The notes: a model not told the origin generated them from the letters alone. Positions 26,468 to 34,907 are shown, numbered from the stretch's first letter. The stretch: DNA of 44,943 bases from an uncultured Prevotella sp. (GCA_902497035.1 CABVDL010000010.1:1-44943), one strand, 5' to 3'. A program made the numbers and translations.

Positions 26468-28594
26468 TTATTTATTTCGGGTGAAACCTGTGGGGAACAC
26501 GTAGAAGTGGCGGTTGACATAGCGGTCAATCATCCATTGGTCGATGGCCACATGGTCGTGAAGAGCCTTCACCGTCAGCGTATGCCGTCCCGGTTTTAAT
26601 GAGACGGGCAGACTGACAAGCGACTGTCCGCGGAGTACGGCACTGGCCCATCGGTCTGACCGCGCCCCGTCGTTGATAATAATGGTCGTGGGAGCCTGAC
26701 TGTCAATTTTAATGCTACATTCCGACGAACCGCCGTCAAGCGAGAACAGCGGGATAAAGGCCAGACGCAGCACGCCGCCGAGCGTCCCCGTCGAAAACTC
26801 ATATACGAGCGAGTCACCCCGCTGCAAGGTGACAGCCCTGAGTGAGCGGCCGAGCAGACCGACTTCCTCCACACCTTTACTCCCACTGGCATATTCGAAG
26901 CCCTGCCGGATAATGCAACCGTCATCCTGAAGGGGCGCGTCTACTGCCCCGCCGTTGCCATAGCGGCTAATCTCGTCCTCACTGATGGTATCGGGCAGCA
27001 GCGGCCGACTGTAAAGGGCAAGGCCACGCGGGGCAAGGTCAACCCAGCCCTTCCATTTTCCACCGGCCAGAGAATCGGTATAAAAACTGTTAAGCTGCTG
27101 AAGCTTGCGGTAAGCCATCACGCTGCGCACGGCCGACTCTAACGCCTCGTCATCATGGTGGAAACTTGCAGGGCGGCCGATGAGACGCGCCTCCTGCGCC
27201 TGCAGCTGCTTAACGGCCATGAGGGAGGCTGCTTTCACGGGGTATTGTACGGCCGCAAAATAAGCATCCTTGAGCGGGTCATCAACCAGCGACAAGACCT
27301 CATCAACGCGACGGCTGACCGACTGAAACTCATTGATGTATCGCTCCAGCTCATTACCAAACTCCTCAGCGTTGAATTCGGTATTCCTCACTCCGCCGTC
27401 ACCCGTCGGATTGGCTTTTGTCGGAGTAGTCTGCTCGCTGAAATCCATCATGTCGGGACGGCGTATGGCCGTCAACCGGGCAAAGTCCACCATCGGCTGC
27501 GCAAGCCTCTCGGCCACAGGCCGGCCAAACTGCTCCGCCAGCCAGGCCGTCAGATGGTCGTCAGCCCGGGTGTTGCTGACGCTGTTCACGTTCCACGCCA
27601 AATCCATTGCGAGGCTAAGGGGATAGGCCAGTAGCTTTGGATTGTTGATTGAGAACATCCACAGGCGGTTGGCACCATGATAGTAGGCCGTATGCAGTTC
27701 GCTGACCACCAGTCCGGGCTGCGTAGCCGGCAACCAGAGGTTATCGTGCGGCCGTCCGGCGTAGCTGAGATGATAGACCATACCTCCGCCATTACCGAGC
27801 GCGTTGTCCGTAGGCATCAGATAGCCGTAGCCGTCGTCGTGGAGCGTAATATCCACGTTGATGTTCTTCTTATGCTCGTGTATGCGTATGGCGTTGCCGT
27901 CGTGGGGCATGGCTATCCTGATGCCGAAAGAGTCGGCCAAAACCTTGAAGGTCTTGTTGGCGGGCAGTGTCATGTGTCCGCCATCCCATCCCGCACTCAG
28001 CACGTTTGCGCGCAAGCGCAGCATGAGCTCCAACAGATGGCGATAATCGGAAGATTGCCACCTGGCTTGCTCAAGATTTATGCCGCGCAGCGCTACCGAC
28101 GGCGCGCGTGTCACCTCAAACTTGTCGTCGATGGTAAGGCGGCTACGCTTTGCAGGCCTGACATCGCCCCACCATACCCACGGACTGACACCGGCCATGC
28201 GCGAAAGCTCAAGCAGTCCGTAGGCCGTACCGCAGCCGTCGGCACCGACGACAATCATCTTGCCGTCTCTGATGCCAAGCCAGAACGCGTCCTTTTTGGT
28301 GATGAATTTCATGAAAGGCACCTTGAGGCTTTCCAAAGTCCTCAGGTCTTTGTTTGATGCCATGTTAAGCTGAAAAATCTCAACGTCGGCGTTGCCGCCC
28401 TGACGGATATTCTTGCCCGTCACGGCCTGCATATCGCTGTCGAAAAGGGCAATTGCCTTTTCCACGACAGCATCGTGCTTCTTCTGCACGTCATAGGTGA
28501 TGTGGCCGCCGCGGTACCATTCGATGGACTTCGCTCTGCCCGCTGTAGGGAGCAGGGTGAGGGCTACGGCCATATAAAGCGTATATGATTTCAT
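26468..28594 (-). CDS. GH115-like protein, shortened (alpha-glucuronidase relative)
   Basis: A 708-residue exported protein (signal YMAVALTLLPTAGRA) that resembles GH115 alpha-1,2-glucuronidases. Matching blocks are GADGCGTAYGLLELSRMAGVSPWVWWGDV (about 117-145), ALRGINLEQ (168-176), LRANVLSAGWDG (194-205), ITLHDDGYGYL (249-259), MVYHLSYAGRPHDNLW (272-287), ANRLWMFSINNPK and DLAWN, then helical and C-terminal beta-sandwich parts. Differences stand out. The usual INDE after RGIF is NLEQ, and only about 16 residues separate MPHDGN (229-234) from the HDDGYGY block, where family members have on the order of 100 or more. The missing part holds catalytic acids in characterised enzymes (recalled), so activity is doubtful. 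It is convergent to GH78, and its link to the PUL is inferred. Confidence 0.75.
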   Translation of the reverse strand: MKSYTLYMAVALTLLPTAGRAKSIEWYRGGHITYDVQKKHDAVVEKAIALFDSDMQAVTGKNIRQGGNADVEIFQLNMASNKDLRTLESLKVPFMKFITKKDAFWLGIRDGKMIVVGADGCGTAYGLLELSRMAGVSPWVWWGDVRPAKRSRLTIDDKFEVTRAPSVALRGINLEQARWQSSDYRHLLELMLRLRANVLSAGWDGGHMTLPANKTFKVLADSFGIRIAMPHDGNAIRIHEHKKNINVDITLHDDGYGYLMPTDNALGNGGGMVYHLSYAGRPHDNLWLPATQPGLVVSELHTAYYHGANRLWMFSINNPKLLAYPLSLAMDLAWNVNSVSNTRADDHLTAWLAEQFGRPVAERLAQPMVDFARLTAIRRPDMMDFSEQTTPTKANPTGDGGVRNTEFNAEEFGNELERYINEFQSVSRRVDEVLSLVDDPLKDAYFAAVQYPVKAASLMAVKQLQAQEARLIGRPASFHHDDEALESAVRSVMAYRKLQQLNSFYTDSLAGGKWKGWVDLAPRGLALYSRPLLPDTISEDEISRYGNGGAVDAPLQDDGCIIRQGFEYASGSKGVEEVGLLGRSLRAVTLQRGDSLVYEFSTGTLGGVLRLAFIPLFSLDGGSSECSIKIDSQAPTTIIINDGARSDRWASAVLRGQSLVSLPVSLKPGRHTLTVKALHDHVAIDQWMIDRYVNRHFYVFPTGFTRNK

Positions 28595-28624
28595 TGTATT
28601 GGCCTGTCAATAAGTTCAATAAGA

Positions 28625-28632
28625 CAAAGTTA
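28625..28632 (-). promoter_or_regulatory. -7 box of the GH115-like gene
   Basis: CAAAGTTA on the + strand reads TAACTTTG on the minus strand, 30 bases before the ATG at 28594. No clear TTTG lies at the right distance upstream. Confidence 0.5.
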
Positions 28633-28744
28633 TGAAAATTATCGCCAACCAGGGAATTATCAAACAATATTTGTGTTTTGTTAAGTCTTGGTCAATAGCG
28701 GTACGCCTGGCGGAGAATTGCATGCTAAACAGGAATTAATTGGC

Positions 28745-28782
28745 CTATTATTTGCCAGTCTGGCAAATAATAGCTACTTTTG
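28745..28782 (+). promoter_or_regulatory. mrp promoter with a 29-bp perfect palindrome
   Basis: The arms CTATTATTTGCCAG (28745-28758) and CTGGCAAATAATAG (28760-28773) are perfectly complementary around a single T. The -33 box TTTG (28751-28754) lies in the left arm. The -7 box TACTTTTG (28775-28782) follows the right arm, with exactly 20 bases between the boxes. A dimeric repressor bound here would block RNA polymerase. The mrp start is 23 bases after the -7 box. Confidence 0.8.
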
Positions 28783-28805
28783 TCAATCACAAAACAATAA
28801 GCATT

Positions 28806-29909
28806 ATGACACTTTACCCCAAACTCATCAGAGATATTCTGGCTACGGTCATCTATCCGGGAACGAAAAAGAACCTGATAGAGAGCGCCATGGTGGCCGA
28901 CAACATCCGCATCAACGGCAACAAGGTAAGCTTCTCGCTCATCTTCCCGCGCGACACCGACCCGTTTATGAAGTCAACACTCAAGGCTGCCGAAGCCACG
29001 CTGAAGTACAAGCTCGGCGACGATGTCGAGGTGACCATCGGCACGGAGTTCAGTTCGGCTCCACGGCCGGAGGTCGAAAAGCTCCTGCCCAACGTGAAGA
29101 ACATCATTGCCGTCAGTTCGGGCAAAGGTGGCGTAGGCAAGAGTACGGTTGCCGTCAACCTTGCCATAGCTTTGGCCAAATTGGGCTACAAAGTGGGCTT
29201 GCTCGATACCGACATCTTCGGACCCTCTATCCCCAAAATGTTCGGTGTTGAGGACGGACGGCTTGGCGTGGTGGAGCGCGACGGCCGCCAGCTCATCGAA
29301 CCGATTGAGCGTTACGGTGTCAAGATTTTGAGCATAGGCTTTGTCGTTGATGCCAACCGGGCTACGCTCTGGCGCGGCGGCATGGCAACTGCAGCCCTAA
29401 AACAGCTCATCGCCGATGCCGACTGGGGCGACCTCGACTATTTTGTGCTTGACACGCCTCCCGGCACATCCGACATTCATCTCACGCTGCTTCAGACGCT
29501 GGCCATCACGGGTGCCGTCATCGTCTCGACGCCGCAGCACGTGGCTCTGGCCGACGCACGCAAGGGCATAGACATGTACACCAACGACAAGGTCAACGTA
29601 CCCATCCTCGGCCTGGTTGAGAATATGGCGTGGTTTACACCTGCCGAGCTGCCCAACAACAAATACTATATCTTCGGTAAGGACGGCTGCAAGAATCTGG
29701 CGCAGGAGATGGGCGTGCCTTTGCTGGCGCAAATACCTCTGGTGCAGGGCATCTGCGACGACGGCGACAAGGGCGAGCCTGCAGCCCTGCACGTTGACAC
29801 GGCCACGGGACAGGCTTTCATCAACCTGGCCCAGGCTGTCGTGACGCGCGTCAACATACGCAACAAGCAGTTGCCCAAGACCCATATCGTGAAAATTGCA
29901 AATAAGTAG
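28806..29909 (+). CDS. mrp: Mrp/ApbC/Nbp35-family P-loop ATPase, Fe-S carrier type
   Basis: A cytosolic 367-residue protein that carries or transfers Fe-S clusters in related systems. An N-terminal DUF59/MIP18-like domain (about 1-82) precedes the SIMIBI ATPase domain (about 97-350). The ATPase has the deviant Walker A GKGGVGKS (106-113), the switch DTDIFGPSIPKMFG (about 135-148), a Walker B-like FVLDTPPGTSD and the GLVENMAWFTPAELP region. Classical Mrp proteins have a C-x-x-C near that last block; here it is absent and only single Cys residues follow (CKNLA, GICDD), as in other Bacteroidetes members. ATG 28806 is preferred because the promoter lies just before it and the upstream extension is unlike the family. 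Confidence 0.93.
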   Translation: MTLYPKLIRDILATVIYPGTKKNLIESAMVADNIRINGNKVSFSLIFPRDTDPFMKSTLKAAEATLKYKLGDDVEVTIGTEFSSAPRPEVEKLLPNVKNIIAVSSGKGGVGKSTVAVNLAIALAKLGYKVGLLDTDIFGPSIPKMFGVEDGRLGVVERDGRQLIEPIERYGVKILSIGFVVDANRATLWRGGMATAALKQLIADADWGDLDYFVLDTPPGTSDIHLTLLQTLAITGAVIVSTPQHVALADARKGIDMYTNDKVNVPILGLVENMAWFTPAELPNNKYYIFGKDGCKNLAQEMGVPLLAQIPLVQGICDDGDKGEPAALHVDTATGQAFINLAQAVVTRVNIRNKQLPKTHIVKIANK

Positions 29910-29937
29910 ATGTAAGTTTCTTGACAGCTGATTAACA

Positions 29938-30003
29938 GGGCGGGGATATCCCCGCCCTAACATTACCGACAAGAGAGTGTCAGGACGGGGATAACTCCAG
30001 TCC
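29938..30003. repeat. Two related palindromes between convergent mrp and porE
   Basis: GGGCGGGGATATCCCCGCCC (29938-29957) is a perfect 20-bp palindrome. A diverged second copy, GGACGGGGATAACTCCAGTCC, lies at 29983-30003. Both are followed by a CTA-type sequence. They may act as a bidirectional terminator or be members of a dispersed palindromic family. Confidence 0.65.
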
Positions 30004-30021
30004 CTACGGTGTCACCACCTA

Positions 30022-32097
30022 TTAATAGATATAGATGTCGCCGTCGTCAAGCGGCTCCTGCTGCTTCGGCTTAGGTTTCGGCTGTTGCTTCAGTTTGCCG
30101 TCCTTGTCGAAGAGGCCGTAGGTGGTACGCAGCACGCTGAACTCAGTGCGGCGGTTGAGTTGGTTGCAGATTTCCTGATGAGCCTTGTCTTTCAGTCCCA
30201 TGATGAACGCCTCGGTCAGCACATCGCCCTCCTTGAGCCAGGGATAACGCTCGGTCAGTTTCTTTTTCACCGTCTTAGGCCGCTCCTTGCCGTAGCCTTT
30301 CGGTGTTAGACGGTCGACCGCAATGCCGTGGGCAATAAGGTAGTTGACCACCGCTTCGGCTCTCCGCTGCGAGAGCCGCTTGTTGTATTCTGCCGAACCC
30401 TTGTAGTCACAGTGGGCCGAAAGCTCTATGGTGATATTGGGATTTTCATTGAGCAGTTTCACGAGCCGGTCGAGTGCCGTGCGGCTGCTGTCACGCAGAG
30501 TGGCCTTGTCGAAATCGTAGAAGATGTTGTCGATAAGGGTAGGGGCCGAGATGTTAGCCAGGGCGAACTGCAGGGTGGTATCCCTTGACTCCTTTGGATT
30601 GGCCAGCGCATGGATTTCCTCCTTATGGTTGAGATAGCCCTTACACGTAGCCATGAACAGATAGCTCACGCCGGGTGTCATCACCTTGGTGAACGAACCG
30701 TCGCTCTTCAATGTTATTTTTTCGTTGGTGCCGTCGTCACCGACACAATACACCTGCGCTGCGGGCAACTCATAACCGTCCATCTCATATACCCAGCCCT
30801 TCACGGTCTGTATGATTTCGGGATTGTCAAACGAATAGATATGGTCCCATCCTTTTCCGTCGCCGCGGTTGCTGCTGAAGTAGCCGCGGTTGTAGGGGTT
30901 CTCGAATGTCATGCCAAAGTCGTCGCCCGCCGAGTTGAGCGGATAGCCGGGATGAGAGATGTGGTAGCGGCGGTCCTTGCCCACATGTGCGATGAAGATG
31001 TCGTAGCCACCCAGTCCCGGATGGCCGGTGCTGGAGAAATAGAGGTCGCCGTTGTCGCGGAACGTGGGGAAGGCCTCGTCGCCCTCGGTGTTGACGGGTG
31101 CCCCAAGGTTCTCAACCCCGCCAAAGCCAGCCGCAGTGATGCGCACGCGCCAGATGTCGAGACCACCCTTTCCGCCGGGCATGTCAGAGGTGAAATAGAG
31201 CCATTCGCCGTCGGGCGAAATGGCGGGATGGGCAAAGCTCGAGAGCGTATCGGCTGATAGCTTGATTTCTGTCGCCTTGCCCCATGCGGCATCCGAACGG
31301 GTGGATTTTACAATCTGTGCGTAGCGTGGATAAGACGGGTCGGTGACGCACTGCGTGAGATACATCTCGCGGCCGTCGGGCGAGAAGCTGCACGCACCCT
31401 CGTCGTTGGCCGTATTGAGTCCGCCCTGCACGGCTTCCGGCTTGGTCCATTTGCCCTTGTCGTCTTTCTTCGAATAGAATATGTCGGCAGGTTTTGTACC
31501 CGTAATGCCGCTTATCTCGTCTCCCTGCGCCTCGTTGCGCGAAGAGGAGAAGTACAGCTCGTCGTAGTGGTCGCCCGTCAGCATAGGCGAGAAGTCGGCA
31601 CGCCTCGAGTTGAACACCTGCATGCGCTTGACAGTATAGCGGCTGCCCAGTTCCTTGACTTCCGGGGCCTGGCGGGAAGCTTCCAGTCCCTTCCGGGCAA
31701 GACTGTTGTCGGGGAAGGAGTCGACGACGGCCTGAAACAGGGCAGCAGCCTCCTTGTAGGCACCGATCTTCATCAGCTGTTGGGCCAGCTGCATGCGGTC
31801 GTCCACGTCGTCCTGTCCGTATCGCATCACGTTGCGGTAGGCGGCAATGGCCTTGGCAGCCTGAAGGCTCTTGGCATAGCAATAACCCATCTTGCGCGCA
31901 ATCTGCCCTCGGCGACTGCGTTCCTTTGGAGCCGTCTTCTGATAAGCCTGGCGATATTCATTGGCGGCATCGTAGTATTCGCCGAGTGCAAGATATTTCT
32001 CACCCCGGCGAAAATTGCGCTCGGCCCCGCATGAGGCCAGCAGCATAATGGCAACCAATAAAAGAACGGTATTCCTCATTGTCTTTGGATAACGCAA
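30022..32097 (-). CDS. porE: PorE-like TPR / beta-propeller / OmpA lipoprotein (T9SS)
   Basis: A 691-residue lipoprotein (lipobox LASC, Cys23; an ATG at residue 7 is an alternative start). Domains in order are TPR-like helices (about 28-150), a PD40/WD40-type propeller (about 165-430, repeated FSPDG, ISPDGEWLYFTSD, YFSSTGHPGLGGYDIF), a carboxypeptidase-regulatory-like fold (about 435-520, VKGWVYEMDGYELPAAQVYC) and an OmpA peptidoglycan-binding domain (about 535-650, FYDFDKATLRDSS ... LSAHCDYKGSAEYNKRLSQRRAEAV). This order matches PorE of P. gingivalis, which ties the type IX secretion system to peptidoglycan. The tail is Pro/Lys/Gln rich and acidic. It follows the CDF gene by 41 bases. Confidence 0.87.
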   Translation of the reverse strand: MRYPKTMRNTVLLLVAIMLLASCGAERNFRRGEKYLALGEYYDAANEYRQAYQKTAPKERSRRGQIARKMGYCYAKSLQAAKAIAAYRNVMRYGQDDVDDRMQLAQQLMKIGAYKEAAALFQAVVDSFPDNSLARKGLEASRQAPEVKELGSRYTVKRMQVFNSRRADFSPMLTGDHYDELYFSSSRNEAQGDEISGITGTKPADIFYSKKDDKGKWTKPEAVQGGLNTANDEGACSFSPDGREMYLTQCVTDPSYPRYAQIVKSTRSDAAWGKATEIKLSADTLSSFAHPAISPDGEWLYFTSDMPGGKGGLDIWRVRITAAGFGGVENLGAPVNTEGDEAFPTFRDNGDLYFSSTGHPGLGGYDIFIAHVGKDRRYHISHPGYPLNSAGDDFGMTFENPYNRGYFSSNRGDGKGWDHIYSFDNPEIIQTVKGWVYEMDGYELPAAQVYCVGDDGTNEKITLKSDGSFTKVMTPGVSYLFMATCKGYLNHKEEIHALANPKESRDTTLQFALANISAPTLIDNIFYDFDKATLRDSSRTALDRLVKLLNENPNITIELSAHCDYKGSAEYNKRLSQRRAEAVVNYLIAHGIAVDRLTPKGYGKERPKTVKKKLTERYPWLKEGDVLTEAFIMGLKDKAHQEICNQLNRRTEFSVLRTTYGLFDKDGKLKQQPKPKPKQQEPLDDGDIYIY

Positions 32098-32138
32098 ATT
32101 GATGAAGAATATTTTATACCCTTAAGAGAATTCAACGC

Positions 32139-33239
32139 TTACTTGCAATAGATGTGATCTATGACGATGTTGAAAATATAGTCGGGGTAGACCTTGCGGA
32201 TGGCTTGTACGAGTTGGAACTGAAAAGCGTTGTCGTCATGGATGGTATCGTCGGGCACCACGTCGAAAGTGACAGTACGTTTTTCCTCAAGATAGAAATA
32301 GCCATGTACCTGCTCGATATGGGGATAGTTTTTCAGAAAAGCCATTACACCCTTTTGCAACTCACTCTCCTTGCCATGGTCGCATACGGCATAGATGCCC
32401 ACTGTGACAATGACATGATACTTGTCGTAGAGCAGTTTGGTAATAGACCGGGTGAGTCCATGGATGCGTCTGGCCGTCATCGACTCGGCTACGCTGACGT
32501 GGAGCGAGCCGATAATGGCGTTGGGACCATAATAATTGAGGATGACATCATAGACACCGAGTACTCCGGCAAACTGCTTCACGTCCTGCATGATATCGTG
32601 CATCATGGTCTTCGATATGCTCTTTCCGAGAAGCTGTCCCACTGGTGCCCCAATCATACCAATACCAGCTTTGATGATGACAAGCGAGATGATGGAGCCG
32701 AGGATGCCGTCGAGGTTGACACCCGTGAAAAGCATGATGCCCGCGGAGACGAGGGTGGAGAGGGTCACTACGGCATCAAAGGTGGCATCTGCGCCACTGG
32801 CCTCCAAGGCATTGCTCTGCAACTTCACTCCCTGTTTCTTGACATACCAGCCCAAGACAATCTTTACGACAATAGCCACAATGATGATGGTCAGCGTAAT
32901 TGCGGTATAGGTCGGCTGAGTGGGGTTGAAGATTTTCTTCACACTCTCCACCAGAGAGAGGATACCTGTAGAGAGCACGATGACCGAGATGATGATGGCG
33001 CTGAAATACTCCACACGGCCGTAGCCAAAGGGGTGGTTGCGGTCGGCGGGCTTCTCCGACAGTTTGGTGCCTACGATGGTGATGACCGACGAAAGGGCAT
33101 CGCTCAAGTTGTTGACAGCGTCCATGACGATGGCCACCGAGCCGGCCACCCATCCTGCCACCGCCTTAAAAGCAGCGAGGAAGAGGTTGGCGGCGATGCC
33201 CACCAGACTCGTACGGATGATCTGTTGATTTCTGTTCAT
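32139..33239 (-). CDS. CDF-family cation exporter, Mn/Fe-type site
   Basis: A 366-residue inner-membrane proton-coupled metal exporter with six hydrophobic segments (about 10-30, 34-58, 80-100, 112-132, 150-172, 175-197) and a long cytosolic C-terminal domain (about 205-300) plus an extension. The transport site reads Asn43-Asp47 in TM2 (DAVNNLSDA) and Asp151-Asp155 in TM5 (GADATFDA). This N-D-D-D set is typical of Mn2+ (MntE-like) or Fe2+ transporters, not of Zn CDFs, which have H-x-x-x-D. ATG 33239 is chosen since the upstream extension spans the -7 box. It is followed by porE on the same strand. Confidence 0.92.
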   Translation of the reverse strand: MNRNQQIIRTSLVGIAANLFLAAFKAVAGWVAGSVAIVMDAVNNLSDALSSVITIVGTKLSEKPADRNHPFGYGRVEYFSAIIISVIVLSTGILSLVESVKKIFNPTQPTYTAITLTIIIVAIVVKIVLGWYVKKQGVKLQSNALEASGADATFDAVVTLSTLVSAGIMLFTGVNLDGILGSIISLVIIKAGIGMIGAPVGQLLGKSISKTMMHDIMQDVKQFAGVLGVYDVILNYYGPNAIIGSLHVSVAESMTARRIHGLTRSITKLLYDKYHVIVTVGIYAVCDHGKESELQKGVMAFLKNYPHIEQVHGYFYLEEKRTVTFDVVPDDTIHDDNAFQFQLVQAIRKVYPDYIFNIVIDHIYCK

Positions 33240-33261
33240 ATCTTCTTTATCTTTCTTCCGG

Positions 33262-33269
33262 CAAAGGTA
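33262..33269 (-). promoter_or_regulatory. -7 box of the CDF gene
   Basis: CAAAGGTA on the + strand reads TACCTTTG on the minus strand, 22 bases before the ATG at 33239. It matches TAnnTTTG and supports the shorter start for the CDF protein. Confidence 0.55.
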
Positions 33270-33374
33270 AGAATTATATGGAAATTCTGACACTATATTT
33301 ACCCACAAAGAGCGCAGAGGTCTTTTGCTTCTATTCTTCCTCTTTTTCGCTTGCCGTCGAAACAGGTGAACGCC

Positions 33375-34136
33375 TTACCTGGACTTGATGAAATGGGGGT
33401 GGCTGGTATCGCCCAAGTCTGCACGGAACACAAAACCGTCGGTCGTAAAGCCGTTAAGGTCATCGGGTGAGGACAGGCGGTTCTTTATAACATACCTTGC
33501 CATTGCTCCGCGGCAGCCCTTGGCATACATGGCGACAGACTTGTATTCCAGGCCCTTGTCCACAAGGAACATCGGCTTAATGACACGGACGGCCTGCTCC
33601 ACGCTCTTCCAGTCGAGCATGCGCTCAAACTCCGTGGTGGCAAGGTCGAGCAGAACGCCGTCGTCAGCCTTTACCTTGCTGACCAGCAGGTCCGTCAGCC
33701 GGCTCCGCCACCACGACCGCAGCGGAGCGCCATCGGTAAAGTGTAATTTGACATCGGCCGGCATACGATACAGGTTGATGGCGTCGAGAGGGCGGATTAG
33801 GCCATAAAGAAATGACATTATCGAAACGTGGTCCTGGGCAAAGGCCAGGTCATCTGCCGACAAGCTGTCTGCCTGAAGATATTTGTAGGCCTGACCATAA
33901 AATGCAAATAAGGCAGGCGTACGATTGCCACCCTTGAAAGACTTGAAGCGTTGTTGATTTTCCATTGCAATCGACCTACTGCAATGGAACAGCCGAACAA
34001 TAACATCGACAGAAAGTTCTGCCATTTCACTGGCAATGTCACTTGCCACAGTTTCAAACAAAGGAATTGAAGCTGAGGGGACTTGTCCCTCGAAACCCTC
34101 TCTCATTATCTTTGCATCTGCGAGAATTATCTGCAT
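33375..34136 (-). CDS. yaaA: YaaA-family peroxide stress protein (DUF328/UPF0246)
   Basis: A 253-residue cytosolic protein. E. coli YaaA limits iron-driven DNA and protein damage under H2O2 stress. Family blocks are ILADAKIM at the start, NRTPALFAFYGQAYKYL (about 71-87), HVSIMSFLYGLIRPLDAINLYRMP (about 107-130), LLDLATTEFERMLD and YAKGCRGAMARYVI, ending in GFVFRADLGD. The length is close to the usual 250-260 residues. The gene is divergent from the exonuclease (237 bases) and separate from the CDF transcript. Confidence 0.92.
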   Translation of the reverse strand: MQIILADAKIMREGFEGQVPSASIPLFETVASDIASEMAELSVDVIVRLFHCSRSIAMENQQRFKSFKGGNRTPALFAFYGQAYKYLQADSLSADDLAFAQDHVSIMSFLYGLIRPLDAINLYRMPADVKLHFTDGAPLRSWWRSRLTDLLVSKVKADDGVLLDLATTEFERMLDWKSVEQAVRVIKPMFLVDKGLEYKSVAMYAKGCRGAMARYVIKNRLSSPDDLNGFTTDGFVFRADLGDTSHPHFIKSR

Positions 34137-34342
34137 GGTAAATGTTTTAAATGAATGATCTTTTACCGTCTTGGCTATCTTGGCCAGAGGTCTTCCTAAT
34201 GGTGTCCGAAAGTTACGAATAATATTCTAACCTCAGGCGGCTGTTACCAAACTTAACGATATTTTACATTCGATTACTACTATAACAGGCAATGCCATTG
34301 TAAAAAACGGGGACGGAGTAATATTTTATGACCGCAAATTGT

Positions 34343-34350
34343 TAACTTTG
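34343..34350 (+). promoter_or_regulatory. -7 box of the exonuclease gene
   Basis: TAACTTTG matches TAnnTTTG, 23 bases before the ATG at 34374. No TTTG lies at the expected distance upstream. Confidence 0.55.
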
Positions 34351-34373
34351 CATTTGCAATCAAAAGAATCAAG

Positions 34374-34862
34374 ATGAGGGACTTTGCAGCGATTGACTTT
34401 GAGACGGCCAACTTCAAGCGGACAAGCGTCTGCTCTGTAGGAGTGGTTGTAGTCCGTGATGGTAAGATGGTGGATTCTTTTTACTCCCTCATTCATCCTG
34501 AGCCTAACTATTACAATGAAGTATGCTCCAGAGTCAACGGGCTTTGTCGTGAAGATACCGAGAATGCTCCCATTTTCCCAGATGTATGGAAACAAATAGA
34601 GCCGAAGATAGAAGGCCTTCCGCTCGTGGCTCATAACAAGGCGTTCGATGAGTCTTGTTTAAAGGAGGTGTTCCGTATGTACCAGATGGACTATTGCGAA
34701 TATCCATTCTATTGCACTCTCATCCGCTCACGCCAAGTGTGGCCGGGCGGCCATCATAACCTCGACATCATAGCCAGGCGATGCGGTTACGACCTCAAAA
34801 ATCACCACCATGCCCTTGCAGATGCTGAGGCATGCGCAGCCATCGCATTAAAAATTCTTTAG
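34374..34862 (+). CDS. DEDDh 3'-5' exonuclease, DnaQ-like
   Basis: A 162-residue single-domain exonuclease of the RNase T/DNA polymerase III epsilon superfamily. The DEDDh residues are visible: Asp8 and Glu10 (AIDFET), Asp92 (HNKAFDESCL), and His145 with Asp150 (HHALADAEAC). There is no BRCT or extra domain, so it is probably a stand-alone proofreading or RNA/DNA trimming enzyme; the substrate is unknown. A promoter-like box precedes it, and it converges on clpB with the clpB terminator between them. Confidence 0.92.
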   Translation: MRDFAAIDFETANFKRTSVCSVGVVVVRDGKMVDSFYSLIHPEPNYYNEVCSRVNGLCREDTENAPIFPDVWKQIEPKIEGLPLVAHNKAFDESCLKEVFRMYQMDYCEYPFYCTLIRSRQVWPGGHHNLDIIARRCGYDLKNHHHALADAEACAAIALKIL

Positions 34863-34907
34863 GCGGGTCTTACTGTTTTTTGTCAGACTTTGATTGTTTG
34901 TGAGGCC

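Noticed and set aside
29600..29720. Missing C-x-x-C in Mrp as a sign of a broken gene
   Set aside because: The ATPase motifs are intact and Bacteroidetes Mrp proteins often have the WFTPAELP form without C-x-x-C.
32154..33290. 378-codon open frame opposite the CDF exporter
   Set aside because: Mirror frame of a clear membrane transporter gene; His/Asp-rich product without a promoter or known motif.
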